Positions 52,845-61,258 of a stretch of 64,000 nt of DNA are shown piece by piece. Numbering within the stretch: position 1 is the first letter of the stretch; each line of letters begins with the position of its first letter. Origin of the DNA: Uliginosibacterium gangwonense DSM 18521. Its GTDB lineage: Bacteria > Pseudomonadota > Gammaproteobacteria > Burkholderiales > Rhodocyclaceae. The translations under genes were made by a program, and so were the position numbers. The notes under the pieces were generated by a model. That model saw only the letters and a program-made list of their open reading frames with translations, had not been told where the DNA came from and searched no databases. Location: assembly GCF_000373965.1 (NCBI RefSeq), contig NZ_KB892868.1:1-64000 (forward strand), in the 5' to 3' direction.

Positions 52845-53064
52845 TGAGATTGGCGCAAGAACCCGAATAGGTGGGGATTATAGGCGAAGCGGGACATTTC
52901 CTGTCATTGCGCTATCATGGCGTAACGTATTTCAATGCCCCTTTTCATTTATGGGTGGCAAATACTGACGTGATGGCTGAACACGCCTGCGTCAATATGC
53001 CAAAGAAATACCATCACACAGATCCGACGCCTTGGCATACAGTACAACTGATTGAATACCGAAT

Positions 53065-53811
53065 ATGGAACACCCCGCTGACCGAGCCCCCTGGCAAACC
53101 CGCATTCGGCTGGGCGGATTTGAATCCTTCTCCCGAATCGATTGGCCCGGCAGGCGGGCTGCTACCATTTTTCTGCGTGGCTGCCCTTGGCGCTGTGCGT
53201 ATTGTCATAATCCACAACTGCAAAAACGTACACTTGACACGGGCATACAGTGGGATCACATCGCAGCCCATCTTGAGGCGGGGAGAAACGAACTGGATGG
53301 CGTCGTGTTTTCCGGCGGAGAAGCTACCGCAGAGCGTTGCCTGCCAGAAGCGATCGCGGCCATCCGCACCTTGGGCTTGGGTGTGGGGCTCCACACCAAC
53401 GGCGCCTACCCGGACCGCCTGCAAACCCTTCTGCCCTTGCTAGACTGGGTGGGCTTTGACCTGAAGACCGACTACGACCATTACGATGCCCTGAGCGGCG
53501 CACCGGGGAGCGCCGCCCGTGTTACGGCCAGTGCCAAGTTGCTGTTGGCCAGCGGCATTGATCATGAATTCCGCCTGACCTGGCACCATGAAGTGATCAC
53601 AGAGGAATCGGCCCAGCTTGCGGCCAGCTTTGCGCAGCATCTTGGTGTGAAGCGTTTCGTGTTGCAACGCTATCGCAGCGAGGGCGTGGGGGCCTCGCCT
53701 TTGGCTGAATCTTCCGAGCCGCCCACGCGCCTGATCGAGCACATGGCTGCGCTGTTTGCCGATTTCGAAGTACGTGGTGAAATCTGCGCGCTGGCTCCCG
53801 GTGCATCCTGA
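53065..53811 (+). CDS. Radical SAM protein, anaerobic ribonucleotide reductase activase type
   Basis: This 248-residue radical SAM enzyme has the cluster motif GCPWRCAYCHNPQ (Cys-x3-Cys-x2-Cys, about residues 40-52) and FSGGEATAE. GVGLHTNGAYPD and WVGFDLKTDYDHY follow. This pattern fits the one-domain activases that install the glycyl radical on anaerobic ribonucleoside-triphosphate reductase (NrdG-like). No nrdD is in the window, so the partner is elsewhere or the target is another protein. Confidence 0.85.
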   Translation: MEHPADRAPWQTRIRLGGFESFSRIDWPGRRAATIFLRGCPWRCAYCHNPQLQKRTLDTGIQWDHIAAHLEAGRNELDGVVFSGGEATAERCLPEAIAAIRTLGLGVGLHTNGAYPDRLQTLLPLLDWVGFDLKTDYDHYDALSGAPGSAARVTASAKLLLASGIDHEFRLTWHHEVITEESAQLAASFAQHLGVKRFVLQRYRSEGVGASPLAESSEPPTRLIEHMAALFADFEVRGEICALAPGAS

Positions 53812-53887
53812 CTCCACTTGGCGAAGTCACAACGGATCAGCAAGGTCTTGCGGCATAATCCCTACTTTGTTGCCGTCAGTCGCTGCC

Positions 53888-55174
53888 GTGCCTGAAACCA
53901 AACGCCCTCTCTGGCTTGAAGTCTTGCTGAACCGACGCATGCTGATCTGCATCGTCACCGGCTTTTCCTCCGGTCTGCCACTCTACCTGTTGCTCAACCT
54001 GCTGCCTGCATGGCTCAAGACCGAGGGCTTGAGCCTCAAAGTTATAGGGGCATTCGCGCTGATCCAGTTCCCTTACACCTGGAAATTCCTCTGGTCGCCC
54101 TTTCTGGATCGCTACGCACTCCCCTTGCTTGGGCGCCGCCGTGGCTGGATGCTACTCACCCAGGTATTGTTGATCGTAGGCATTGCTGCAGTGGGGCAAC
54201 TCAAGCCCTCCACCCAGGTGGGGCTTATCTTGGTACTGACTGCGCTGATTGCCTTTCTGTCTGCCACGCAGGATATCGTGCTGGACGCCTTCCGCCGCGA
54301 ACTGTTGCCCGAAATCGAACTGGGCCTGGGTAACGCTATCCATGTGAATGCCTACAAGATCGCAGGATTGGTGCCCGGCTCCATCTCACTGATTCTGGCA
54401 GACCGCATGCCCTGGGGGAGCGTCTTTCTCATCACCGCCCTCTTCATGCTCCCCGGTGTGGCCATGAGCCTGCTGGTTGCCGAGCCCAAAATGATCGCAG
54501 CACCACCGCGCACCCTGCGTCAGGCGGTGGTTGAGCCCTTCCATGAATTCTTCAGCCGCCACGGTGTCAAGGCCGCGCTATGGGTGCTGGCCTTCATCTT
54601 CCTCTATAAGCTTGGGGATGCCCTGTGCACCGCGCTGGCGACTCCTTTCTATCTCGACATGGGCTTTACCAAAACCCAGATCGGGCTAATCGCCAAGAAT
54701 GCGGGGCTGTGGCCCAGCGTGATCGGCGGCCTGCTCGGCGGGCTGTGGATGCTCAGGCTCGGCATCAACCGGGCATTGTGGGTATTTGGCGTGCTGCAAT
54801 GGATCGCCATCCTGGGCTTTGCCTGGATGGCCTGGCTGGGGCCTGCCCCGGCTGATTCTTTCCGGCTGTGGGCGCTGGCGCTCGTGATCGGCATGGAAGC
54901 CGCAGGCGTCGGCCTGGGGACCACCGCTTTCGTCGCCTACATCGCCCGAACCACCCACCCTGCCTACACCGCCACCCAGTTGGCGCTCTTCACCAGTCTG
55001 ATGGTCATCCCGCGCACGCTCATCAGTGCCGGAGTCGGCTGGTTGGTTGAATCGCTGGGATGGTTTGATTTCTTTCTGCTCTGTGCGGTGCTGGCCGTGC
55101 CGGGTATGCTTCTGCTTTTCAAGGTGGCACCGTGGTCTGGCGGTGACACCAATGCCATCAAGGAACAACAATGA
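53888..55174 (+). CDS. ampG: AmpG-like muropeptide permease (MFS)
   Basis: This 428-residue major facilitator protein has about 12 membrane helices and the AmpG-like start LNRRMLICIVTGFSSGLPLYLLLNLLPAWLKTEGLSL. GAFALIQFPYTWKFLWSPFLDR, RRRGWMLLTQ and LSATQDIVLDAFRRELLP follow. It should import anhydro-muropeptides for murein recycling. The GTG at 53888 is a best guess; no clear Shine-Dalgarno was found. Its stop overlaps the next start by ATGA. Confidence 0.88.
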   Translation: MPETKRPLWLEVLLNRRMLICIVTGFSSGLPLYLLLNLLPAWLKTEGLSLKVIGAFALIQFPYTWKFLWSPFLDRYALPLLGRRRGWMLLTQVLLIVGIAAVGQLKPSTQVGLILVLTALIAFLSATQDIVLDAFRRELLPEIELGLGNAIHVNAYKIAGLVPGSISLILADRMPWGSVFLITALFMLPGVAMSLLVAEPKMIAAPPRTLRQAVVEPFHEFFSRHGVKAALWVLAFIFLYKLGDALCTALATPFYLDMGFTKTQIGLIAKNAGLWPSVIGGLLGGLWMLRLGINRALWVFGVLQWIAILGFAWMAWLGPAPADSFRLWALALVIGMEAAGVGLGTTAFVAYIARTTHPAYTATQLALFTSLMVIPRTLISAGVGWLVESLGWFDFFLLCAVLAVPGMLLLFKVAPWSGGDTNAIKEQQ

Positions 55175-55881
55175 GTGCCAAATTGATCGAGGCCGCCCGC
55201 ATCCTGTCTGACGAAGTCGCCACGATGCGCTTTGCGGCCCCCGTCACCCATACCTACAATCCGCTCGACTACGCTTGGGCACCACACGAGGAATACCTCA
55301 AACGCTTTGGCAAAGGGCGTAAAAAGGTAGTGTTCATCGGCATGAATCCCGGCCCCTTCGGCATGGTGCAGATCGGTGTGCCCTTCGGTGAAATTGCTTC
55401 GGCACGGGATTGGATGGGGCTCTCCGCTCCAGTGAAGAAACCGGCCAGCGAAACGCTGGATCGCCCCATCGAGGGCTGGGATTGCCCACGCTCCGAGGTC
55501 AGCGGACGCCGCCTGTGGGGCTTGTTTGCCGAACGCTTTGGCGCCCCAGAAACCTTTTTCGCCGAACACTTCGTGGCCAACTACTGTCCACTGGCTTTCT
55601 TTGAAGGCAAACGCAACGTCACGCCGGACAAACTCCCAGCTGCGGAACAGGCGCCCTTGCTGGCGGCCTGCGACCGCCACCTGCGCGCGCTGGTCGAAGC
55701 CACCAAAGCGGAATGGGTGATCGGCATCGGTGCGTGGTCAGAGCAACGCGCTCGTCAGGCTTGCGCGGGGCTACCCGTCAAATATGGCCGAGTATTGCAC
55801 CCCAGCCCGGCCAGCCCGGCAGCCAATCGTGGCTGGGCAGAAGCAGCCACCAAGCAACTGGGCGAACTGGGAATCTGGTAA
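55171..55881 (+). CDS. SMUG1-type uracil-DNA glycosylase
   Basis: This 236-residue enzyme should remove uracil or hydroxymethyluracil from DNA. It matches animal SMUG1 as I recall it: VVFIGMNPGPFGMVQIGVPFGE (about residues 53-74) with the catalytic Asn in GMNPGPFG. PIEGWDCPRSEVSGRRLWGLF, NYCPLAFFEGKRNVTP and HPSPASPAANRGW also match. SMUG1 is rare in bacteria. It is translationally coupled to ampG and followed by a terminator. The bacterial family is functionally known from few species. Confidence 0.9.
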   Translation: MSAKLIEAARILSDEVATMRFAAPVTHTYNPLDYAWAPHEEYLKRFGKGRKKVVFIGMNPGPFGMVQIGVPFGEIASARDWMGLSAPVKKPASETLDRPIEGWDCPRSEVSGRRLWGLFAERFGAPETFFAEHFVANYCPLAFFEGKRNVTPDKLPAAEQAPLLAACDRHLRALVEATKAEWVIGIGAWSEQRARQACAGLPVKYGRVLHPSPASPAANRGWAEAATKQLGELGIW

Positions 55882-55905
55882 AAGCCCCCGAGCCCACCAT
55901 AAAAA

Positions 55906-55946
55906 AACAGCATGACCACGCCAAAGCAGCGTAGTCATGCTGTTTT
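55906..55946. terminator. Bidirectional terminator after the glycosylase
   Basis: AACAGCATGAC (55906-55916) pairs with GTCATGCTGTT (55934-55944). Runs of A on the left and T on the right serve both strands. It separates the glycosylase gene from a convergent small gene. Confidence 0.8.
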
Positions 55947-55983
55947 GCTACAGGGCAAGGCTTGCCTTGCTCTTCTGTTCTCC

Positions 55984-56121
55984 CTACAGATACAGCACTG
56001 CGGGAAACACTGTCAGTGCCAAGATGTAGATCAACCATTCAGCATTATTCCGGGCCAGAAAGCCGGTGAAATGCATGATCAAAATCACAATGGCCACAAC
56101 ATAATATAAAACGAACAGCAT
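55984..56121 (-). CDS. Two-helix membrane protein of 45 residues
   Basis: The frame encodes 45 residues with two hydrophobic segments (about 2-21, LFVLYYVVAIVILIMHFTGF, and 28-45, EWLIYILALTVFPAVLYL) around a charged turn LARNNAE. An upstream AGGAG seven bases before the ATG supports translation. It is a membrane hairpin of unknown function between the glycosylase and nadC. Confidence 0.65.
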   Translation of the reverse strand: MLFVLYYVVAIVILIMHFTGFLARNNAEWLIYILALTVFPAVLYL

Positions 56122-56227
56122 ACCCAGACTCCTGTCAGCACATAAACGCCCGGCTCTGCGGAACCTGCCGGCGGCCTTGCAACAAAGGCTTCAACAGGTT
56201 CTTGGGGAGTCAGGTCAGGCAAGTCTT

Positions 56228-57079
56228 TCAATCTTCAATATGGCGTAGCGACAGATCCACAGCCTGCACGTCCTTGGTCAGCGCACCAATGGAAATGCGG
56301 TCCACACCCGTCTCAGCAATTTCTCGCACCCGCTCCAGGCTCACCCCGCCAGAGGCCTCCAGCTTGGCCCGCCCGGCTGTGATGCGCACGGCCTCGGCCA
56401 TGTCCGGCACGCTCAGGTTATCAAGCAGAATGAGCTTGGCGCCGTTTTGCAGCGCCTCTTCCAACTGCCCCAGGTTTTCCACCTCAATTTCGATGAACGC
56501 GTTCGACGGCGCCAACGCCTGTGCCTTCTGCAAGGCCTGCGCCACACCGCCGGCAGCAATGATGTGATTTTCCTTGATCAGGATGCCATCATACAACCCA
56601 ATCCGGTGATTCACCCCACCGGCGATCTTGACCGCATATTTCTGCGCCAGCCGCAGCCCCGGCAGGGTCTTGCGCGTATCCACAATATGGGCCTTGGTAC
56701 CTGCCACGGCCTTGATATGCCGGGCGGTCGCCGTTGCAGTGCCCGAGAGCAGTTGCAGGAAGTTCAAGGCCGTGCGCTCGGCCGTCAGCAAGGCACGGGC
56801 GCTGGCGAAAATATCGCACAGCGTCTGGTTAGCCGTCACACGGTCGCCATCCTTGGCGTGCCAGACGATGCTGGAATCCGGGTCCAGCATCTGGAAGACC
56901 GCCTCAAACCAGGGGGCGCCACACAACACTGCGTCTTGGCGGGTAATCACCCGCCCCTGGGCAGAAGCATTGGCCGGAATCAATTGGGCGGTCAGGTCCC
57001 CCGTCCCCACATCCTCTGCCAAGGCATGCGCCACAGCACGTTGAATCTCAATCCGCAGTTGTTCGCTCAAACCAGTCAT
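56228..57079 (-). CDS. nadC: Nicotinate-nucleotide pyrophosphorylase, carboxylating
   Basis: NadC turns quinolinate and PRPP into nicotinate mononucleotide in NAD synthesis. The 283-residue protein has ALAEDVGTGDLTAQLIP, ERTALNFLQLLSGTAT, VDTRKTLPGLRLAQKYAV, GGVNHRIGLYDGILIKENHI and LEASGGVSLERVREIAETGVD, all family hallmarks. The ATG at 57079 is used; two earlier in-frame starts exist. It is a single gene here, not beside nadA or nadB. Confidence 0.96.
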   Translation of the reverse strand: MTGLSEQLRIEIQRAVAHALAEDVGTGDLTAQLIPANASAQGRVITRQDAVLCGAPWFEAVFQMLDPDSSIVWHAKDGDRVTANQTLCDIFASARALLTAERTALNFLQLLSGTATATARHIKAVAGTKAHIVDTRKTLPGLRLAQKYAVKIAGGVNHRIGLYDGILIKENHIIAAGGVAQALQKAQALAPSNAFIEIEVENLGQLEEALQNGAKLILLDNLSVPDMAEAVRITAGRAKLEASGGVSLERVREIAETGVDRISIGALTKDVQAVDLSLRHIED

Positions 57080-57264
57080 GTTTCCCATTCCTTGCAATCT
57101 ATCATCACCCGCTCAACAGCCCAGGCATCAGGAAGGCTGATTGTACATGGCCTGGAAGGGGGAAATGTAAGCATGGATGGCGCCGTCACTACCACTCACA
57201 ATCAACCCCTGCCAGCATGATATGTGCAGGCTGCTCATGACATTACTCAGAAACCCCCGCAGCG

Positions 57265-57295
57265 TGGCATGCCCTACCCCATCGTCGGCATGCCA
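57265..57295. repeat. Duplicated GGCATGCC palindrome
   Basis: TGGCATGCC (57265-57273) and GGCATGCCA (57287-57295) form an inverted repeat just downstream of the EamA gene, with each half itself palindromic. There is no T-run. Its function is unknown; it may be a protein-binding site or a weak transcription stop. Confidence 0.4.
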
Positions 57296-57310
57296 TGGCA
57301 AGCAAAAGGC

Positions 57311-58204
57311 TCAGGCGGGCTTGGAGAAACGGGACTTCAGGGCCACCATACCGCCGGAAACGGCAATGATGACCATGCCCAGGATACTCAGACCATCCGG
57401 TACGTGGGCAAACACCAGCCAGCCCAGCAAGCCTGCCCACAGCATCTGCAAATAATTCACTGGCGCCAGCAAAGAAGCAGGCGCATCGCGGTAAGCCAGG
57501 GTGAACAGGTAGTGCCCCAGGCCACCAGTCACCCCCATGCTGAAGAACAGCAGCAACTCAAAAGGCGAAGGCAGTACCTTTGTCCAGAACCACGGCAACA
57601 GGGCGCCAAAACACACAGCCCCCGTCGAAGCGGTATAGAAGAGCATGGTAATGGGGCGCTCGGAACTGATCAGGATGCGGGACAGCAATTGATAGACGAC
57701 ACCCGCCGCCACCCCGCACAGCACGTAGAAGACCCCCAGCGGCTCAAGCCCGCCCCCTGGGCGCGCCACAAGCAGCACGCCAGCAAAGCCGAGAATGGCG
57801 GCAACCCAGCCCAGCGCACCGATCTTCTCCCCCAATACAGGCCCGGCGAGCAATACCACCAACATGGGCGCCAGGAACTGGATGGAAGTCACCTCGGCCA
57901 CTGGGATACGCCGCAGCGCCAGGCTGACGAAGAGAGACACCACCATCAGGCAGACCGCCCGCAACAGCACCAAGCCGGTCCGATGCGTGCGGATCAGGCG
58001 CTTGCCCTGGCGGGGCGCCAGGATCACCACCATCAGCAGGCAATGCACGATGTAGCGCATCGCCACCACCAAGGGGACGTTATAGCGGGTCGCCAGATAC
58101 TTGACTGTAACATCCAGGCAGGAGAACAGCAGCAGGGCACAGATGAAAAGCATCACCCCCCGGAAAGGGTGGCGTCCAGATAATGCAGGGGATGAGTCGC
58201 TCAT
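57311..58204 (-). CDS. EamA/DMT family transporter
   Basis: This 297-residue protein has ten hydrophobic segments and the two EamA repeats: the first starts at LFICALLLFSCLDVTVKYLA, the second at PLGVFYVLCGVAAGVVYQLLSR. SIQFLAPMLVVLLAGPVLGEKIG matches the conserved helix pair. The substrate cannot be told; relatives move amino acids or small metabolites. The ATG at 58204 is preferred over an upstream in-frame start. Confidence 0.87.
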   Translation of the reverse strand: MSDSSPALSGRHPFRGVMLFICALLLFSCLDVTVKYLATRYNVPLVVAMRYIVHCLLMVVILAPRQGKRLIRTHRTGLVLLRAVCLMVVSLFVSLALRRIPVAEVTSIQFLAPMLVVLLAGPVLGEKIGALGWVAAILGFAGVLLVARPGGGLEPLGVFYVLCGVAAGVVYQLLSRILISSERPITMLFYTASTGAVCFGALLPWFWTKVLPSPFELLLFFSMGVTGGLGHYLFTLAYRDAPASLLAPVNYLQMLWAGLLGWLVFAHVPDGLSILGMVIIAVSGGMVALKSRFSKPA

Positions 58205-58368
58205 GGGGGTTGTCTGACAAATGCAGCCTTGCATTATCCTCCAGAACCCAGGGCCTGTTCACAATTACCTCGCCAGTCATACTCATGTGCTGCGGGATGC
58301 AGCGCCAGGCGGTGCGACGCAACAAGGGTGGCCCCCTGTCAGGAGTACCCACGCCGCGATGCGCCCAA

Positions 58369-59844
58369 TCAGGACTTCAGCCAGGTGTTGAACACAGCAC
58401 GGGCAGCATCAATGGTTTCTCCCGCACACAGGCCCACAGGGCCTTGCCCGGTGGCAACCAGACGATCTGCGGCCACACCATGCAGGTGCACCGCCGCCAG
58501 GGTCGCCTGGGCGGGCGTCCAGCGCTGAGCCAGCAAGGCCAGGATCAGCCCAGTCAGCACGTCCCCCATGCCTGCAGTGGCCATGCCACTGTTGCCACTG
58601 GTATTGATGTACCAGCGCCCCTCTGGCGTAGCAACGATGGAACCGCAGCCTTTGAGCACCACACAGGCTTTGAAGCGGGCAGCCAACTCCACCGCGCAAT
58701 CCACGCGATCGGCCTGCACCTCGGCCACCGAAGTACGGGCCAGCCTTGCAGCCTCAGCAGGATGAGGCGTCATCACGCTACCGGGCTGGCGTTGAGTCAG
58801 CAGGGTCTGCAGGGCCGGATTCTCAGCAAGCAGATTCAAGGCATCGGCATCCAGAACTACCGGGCCGGAAAATGCCATGGCGCGCCGTAGGTGCTGACTG
58901 GCCGCGTCAGACACGCCCAAACCTGGGCCAATGGCCAGCGCTGTGGCCAAGAGATGCAGGTCTCCCGGTTGGCGCAGCATCAGTTCGGGATACTGCGGGT
59001 CAAACGTGAAACCCGGTGCCTCCAGCAAGCCCAGGAGTACCTTCCCGGCCCCCAGGCGCAGCGCCGCACGGGCGGCCAGAATCCCAGCTCCCGTCATGCC
59101 TGCCGCCCCACCGATGATACCGGCAGAGCCAAAACTCCCCTTGTGCACATTGTGTGGACGGGGCTGAAGGCTTTTGGCAAAACAGGCTGGCGCGATGGTT
59201 TGCCCACCCAAGCCTTCGGTCTTCAAGCCCAGATCAAAGAGCCGAAGCTCACCGCAATGGTCCGGCCCATCCAATGTGAGCAAACCCGGCTTGAGTGCAA
59301 TGAAGCTGGCCGTATGGCTGGCCTGCACGACGGGCCCCACCACACGCCCGTTTTCGGCATCCAGCCCGGAGGGAACATCGAGTGCCAACACCGGGCAAGT
59401 CATGGCGTTGACACGGGCAATCCATTCGGCATACATCCCTTCGATGGGGCGCTTCAGGCCAATACCGAACAGCCCATCCACCACCAGGGACCACTGTCTG
59501 CCAATGAAATCGGGGAACACCTGCCCGCCCGCAGCCAGCCAGGAGGCATGCGCCTGCGCCGCATCGGACGGCAGGCTGGCGGGCTCAGCAAGGCTGGCCA
59601 GAACAACGTTGACGCCGCGCTGCAACAATTCGCGGGCCAGGACATAGGCGTCCCCGCCATTGTTACCCGGCCCGGCCAACACCAGTACGCAGCCGGCATG
59701 GCTTGCCAGCAGTTCCAAGGCATACTGCGCGGCGGCACAGCCTGCACGTTCCATCAAGGAGGGGGTGCAATGCGCATGGGTGTGCTCCAACCGGCGCAAT
59801 TCGCTATAGCCCAATACACTCTGCGCCTGCTGCACTTCGTCCAT
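58369..59844 (-). CDS. Bifunctional NAD(P)H-hydrate epimerase / ADP-dependent dehydratase (Nnr)
   Basis: Nnr repairs hydrated NADH and NADPH. The 491-residue protein joins the YjeF-N epimerase (CVLVLAGPGNNGGDAYVLARELL, about residues 51-73; VDGLFGIGLKRPIEG) to the C-terminal ADP-dependent dehydratase. The latter shows HKGSFGSAGIIGGAAGMTGAGILAARAAL, VLDADALNLL, MTPHPAEAARL and NTSGNSGMATAGMGDVLTGLI. ATG at 59844 is the start, with a TTG upstream as alternative. Confidence 0.94.
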   Translation of the reverse strand: MDEVQQAQSVLGYSELRRLEHTHAHCTPSLMERAGCAAAQYALELLASHAGCVLVLAGPGNNGGDAYVLARELLQRGVNVVLASLAEPASLPSDAAQAHASWLAAGGQVFPDFIGRQWSLVVDGLFGIGLKRPIEGMYAEWIARVNAMTCPVLALDVPSGLDAENGRVVGPVVQASHTASFIALKPGLLTLDGPDHCGELRLFDLGLKTEGLGGQTIAPACFAKSLQPRPHNVHKGSFGSAGIIGGAAGMTGAGILAARAALRLGAGKVLLGLLEAPGFTFDPQYPELMLRQPGDLHLLATALAIGPGLGVSDAASQHLRRAMAFSGPVVLDADALNLLAENPALQTLLTQRQPGSVMTPHPAEAARLARTSVAEVQADRVDCAVELAARFKACVVLKGCGSIVATPEGRWYINTSGNSGMATAGMGDVLTGLILALLAQRWTPAQATLAAVHLHGVAADRLVATGQGPVGLCAGETIDAARAVFNTWLKS

Positions 59845-59872
59845 TGCGGCCCCCAATCGTGAGAATCCCCTG

Positions 59873-61162
59873 CTAGAGTCGCCAGACAGAATAGCCTGCC
59901 GCCTGCAACGCTACTTGATCGTGAATGCTCTTGACATCTACAAACACACCACCGGGCAGCAAGCGTTCGGCCAATTTCCGGCTCCCCATATCCAGATAGT
60001 GCTTGTGGGAGACCGCCGCCACCAGGGCGGATGCTTGAGGCAGGGCATCCCAGGCTGTCAAACCAATGCCATATTCATGTTTGCATTCGGCACCATCGGC
60101 AATCGGGTCGTGCACCAGCACTTCAATGCCATAGCTCTGCAATTCACGAACCACATCAATCACCTTGCTGTTGCGCAAATCAGGGCAGTTTTCCTTGAAC
60201 GTCATGCCCAACACGATCACCTTGCCGCCCTTGACGGGCAAATCGCGAGCAATCATCTGCTTGACGGTCTGCTCGGCCACATACTTGCCCATGCCATCGT
60301 TGATGCGGCGCCCGGCCAGAATCACATCCGGGTGGTAGCCCAACATCTCGGCCTTATGGGTCAGGTAATAGGGGTCCACGCCAATGCAATGCCCGCCCAC
60401 CAGACCGGGGCGGAAAGGCAGGAAATTCCACTTGGTGCCTGCCGCCTGCAGCACTTCCAGTGTATCGATACCCAGACGATGGAAGATCACTGCCAGTTCA
60501 TTCATCAAGGCAATGTTCAGGTCACGCTGGGTGTTCTCAATCACCTTGGCGGCCTCGGCCACCTTGATGCTGCTGGCGCGATACACCCCGGCAGTGATGA
60601 TGGCGCCATAGACCTGCGCCACACGCTCCAGGGTTTCCGGGCTATCGCCTGAAACAATCTTGGTGATCTTGGTCAGCGTGCGTTCACGGTCGCCCGGATT
60701 GATGCGTTCGGGGCTATACCCCACAAAGAAATCCTCACGCCACTTCAAGCCCGAGTGACGCTCGATCACCGGGATGCACACTTCTTCCGTGGCCCCCGGA
60801 TACACCGTGGATTCAAACACCACAGTCGCCCCACGCTTGAGGTACTTACCCACGCTCTCGGAACTCTTGATGAGCGGGGTGAAATCCGGTTGATGCGCCT
60901 CATCGACCGGGGTGGGCACCGCCACCACGATGAAATCAGCCTCTGCCAGCGCGGCTGGATCAGTCGTACAGCGCAGCAGGTGGGCGGCGCGCAGTTCATC
61001 ACCCGGCACCTCGCCGGTCGGGTCTACATGGCGGGCATACGCGTCCACCTTGGCCTGGGAGAGATCAAAACCAATCGTCCGGTACTTCTTACCGAACTCA
61101 ACCGCCAGGGGCAAGCCAACGTAACCCAGGCCCACAACCGCAATCGTACTCATAGAAGACAT
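59873..61162 (-). CDS. Nucleotide-sugar dehydrogenase (WbpO/TviB-like)
   Basis: This 429-residue NAD-dependent enzyme oxidises C6 of a UDP-sugar to a uronate. It has TIAVVGLGYVGLPLAVEFG at the N-terminus, FESTVYPGATEEVCIPVIE, GYSPERINPGD, and the catalytic cysteine in GLVGGHCIGVDPYYL (about residue 265). Motifs fit UDP-N-acetyl-galactosamine/glucosamine dehydrogenases of capsule or O-antigen synthesis better than UDP-glucose dehydrogenase. The gene is alone here. It lies 97 bp downstream of kup on the same strand. Confidence 0.92.
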   Translation of the reverse strand: MSSMSTIAVVGLGYVGLPLAVEFGKKYRTIGFDLSQAKVDAYARHVDPTGEVPGDELRAAHLLRCTTDPAALAEADFIVVAVPTPVDEAHQPDFTPLIKSSESVGKYLKRGATVVFESTVYPGATEEVCIPVIERHSGLKWREDFFVGYSPERINPGDRERTLTKITKIVSGDSPETLERVAQVYGAIITAGVYRASSIKVAEAAKVIENTQRDLNIALMNELAVIFHRLGIDTLEVLQAAGTKWNFLPFRPGLVGGHCIGVDPYYLTHKAEMLGYHPDVILAGRRINDGMGKYVAEQTVKQMIARDLPVKGGKVIVLGMTFKENCPDLRNSKVIDVVRELQSYGIEVLVHDPIADGAECKHEYGIGLTAWDALPQASALVAAVSHKHYLDMGSRKLAERLLPGGVFVDVKSIHDQVALQAAGYSVWRL

Positions 61163-61258
61163 CCAGCTACCACTTATTCAGACAGGCTGGGAGCATGCGC
61201 CAGGCGCCGCCGGGACGCAAGCGGCGCCGTCGGAAAATCCGCATTTACCACACGCGAT

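Noticed and set aside
52845-53064. Possible FNR or NrdR sites before the radical SAM gene
   Set aside because: Only loose partial matches were found; none reached a recognisable consensus.
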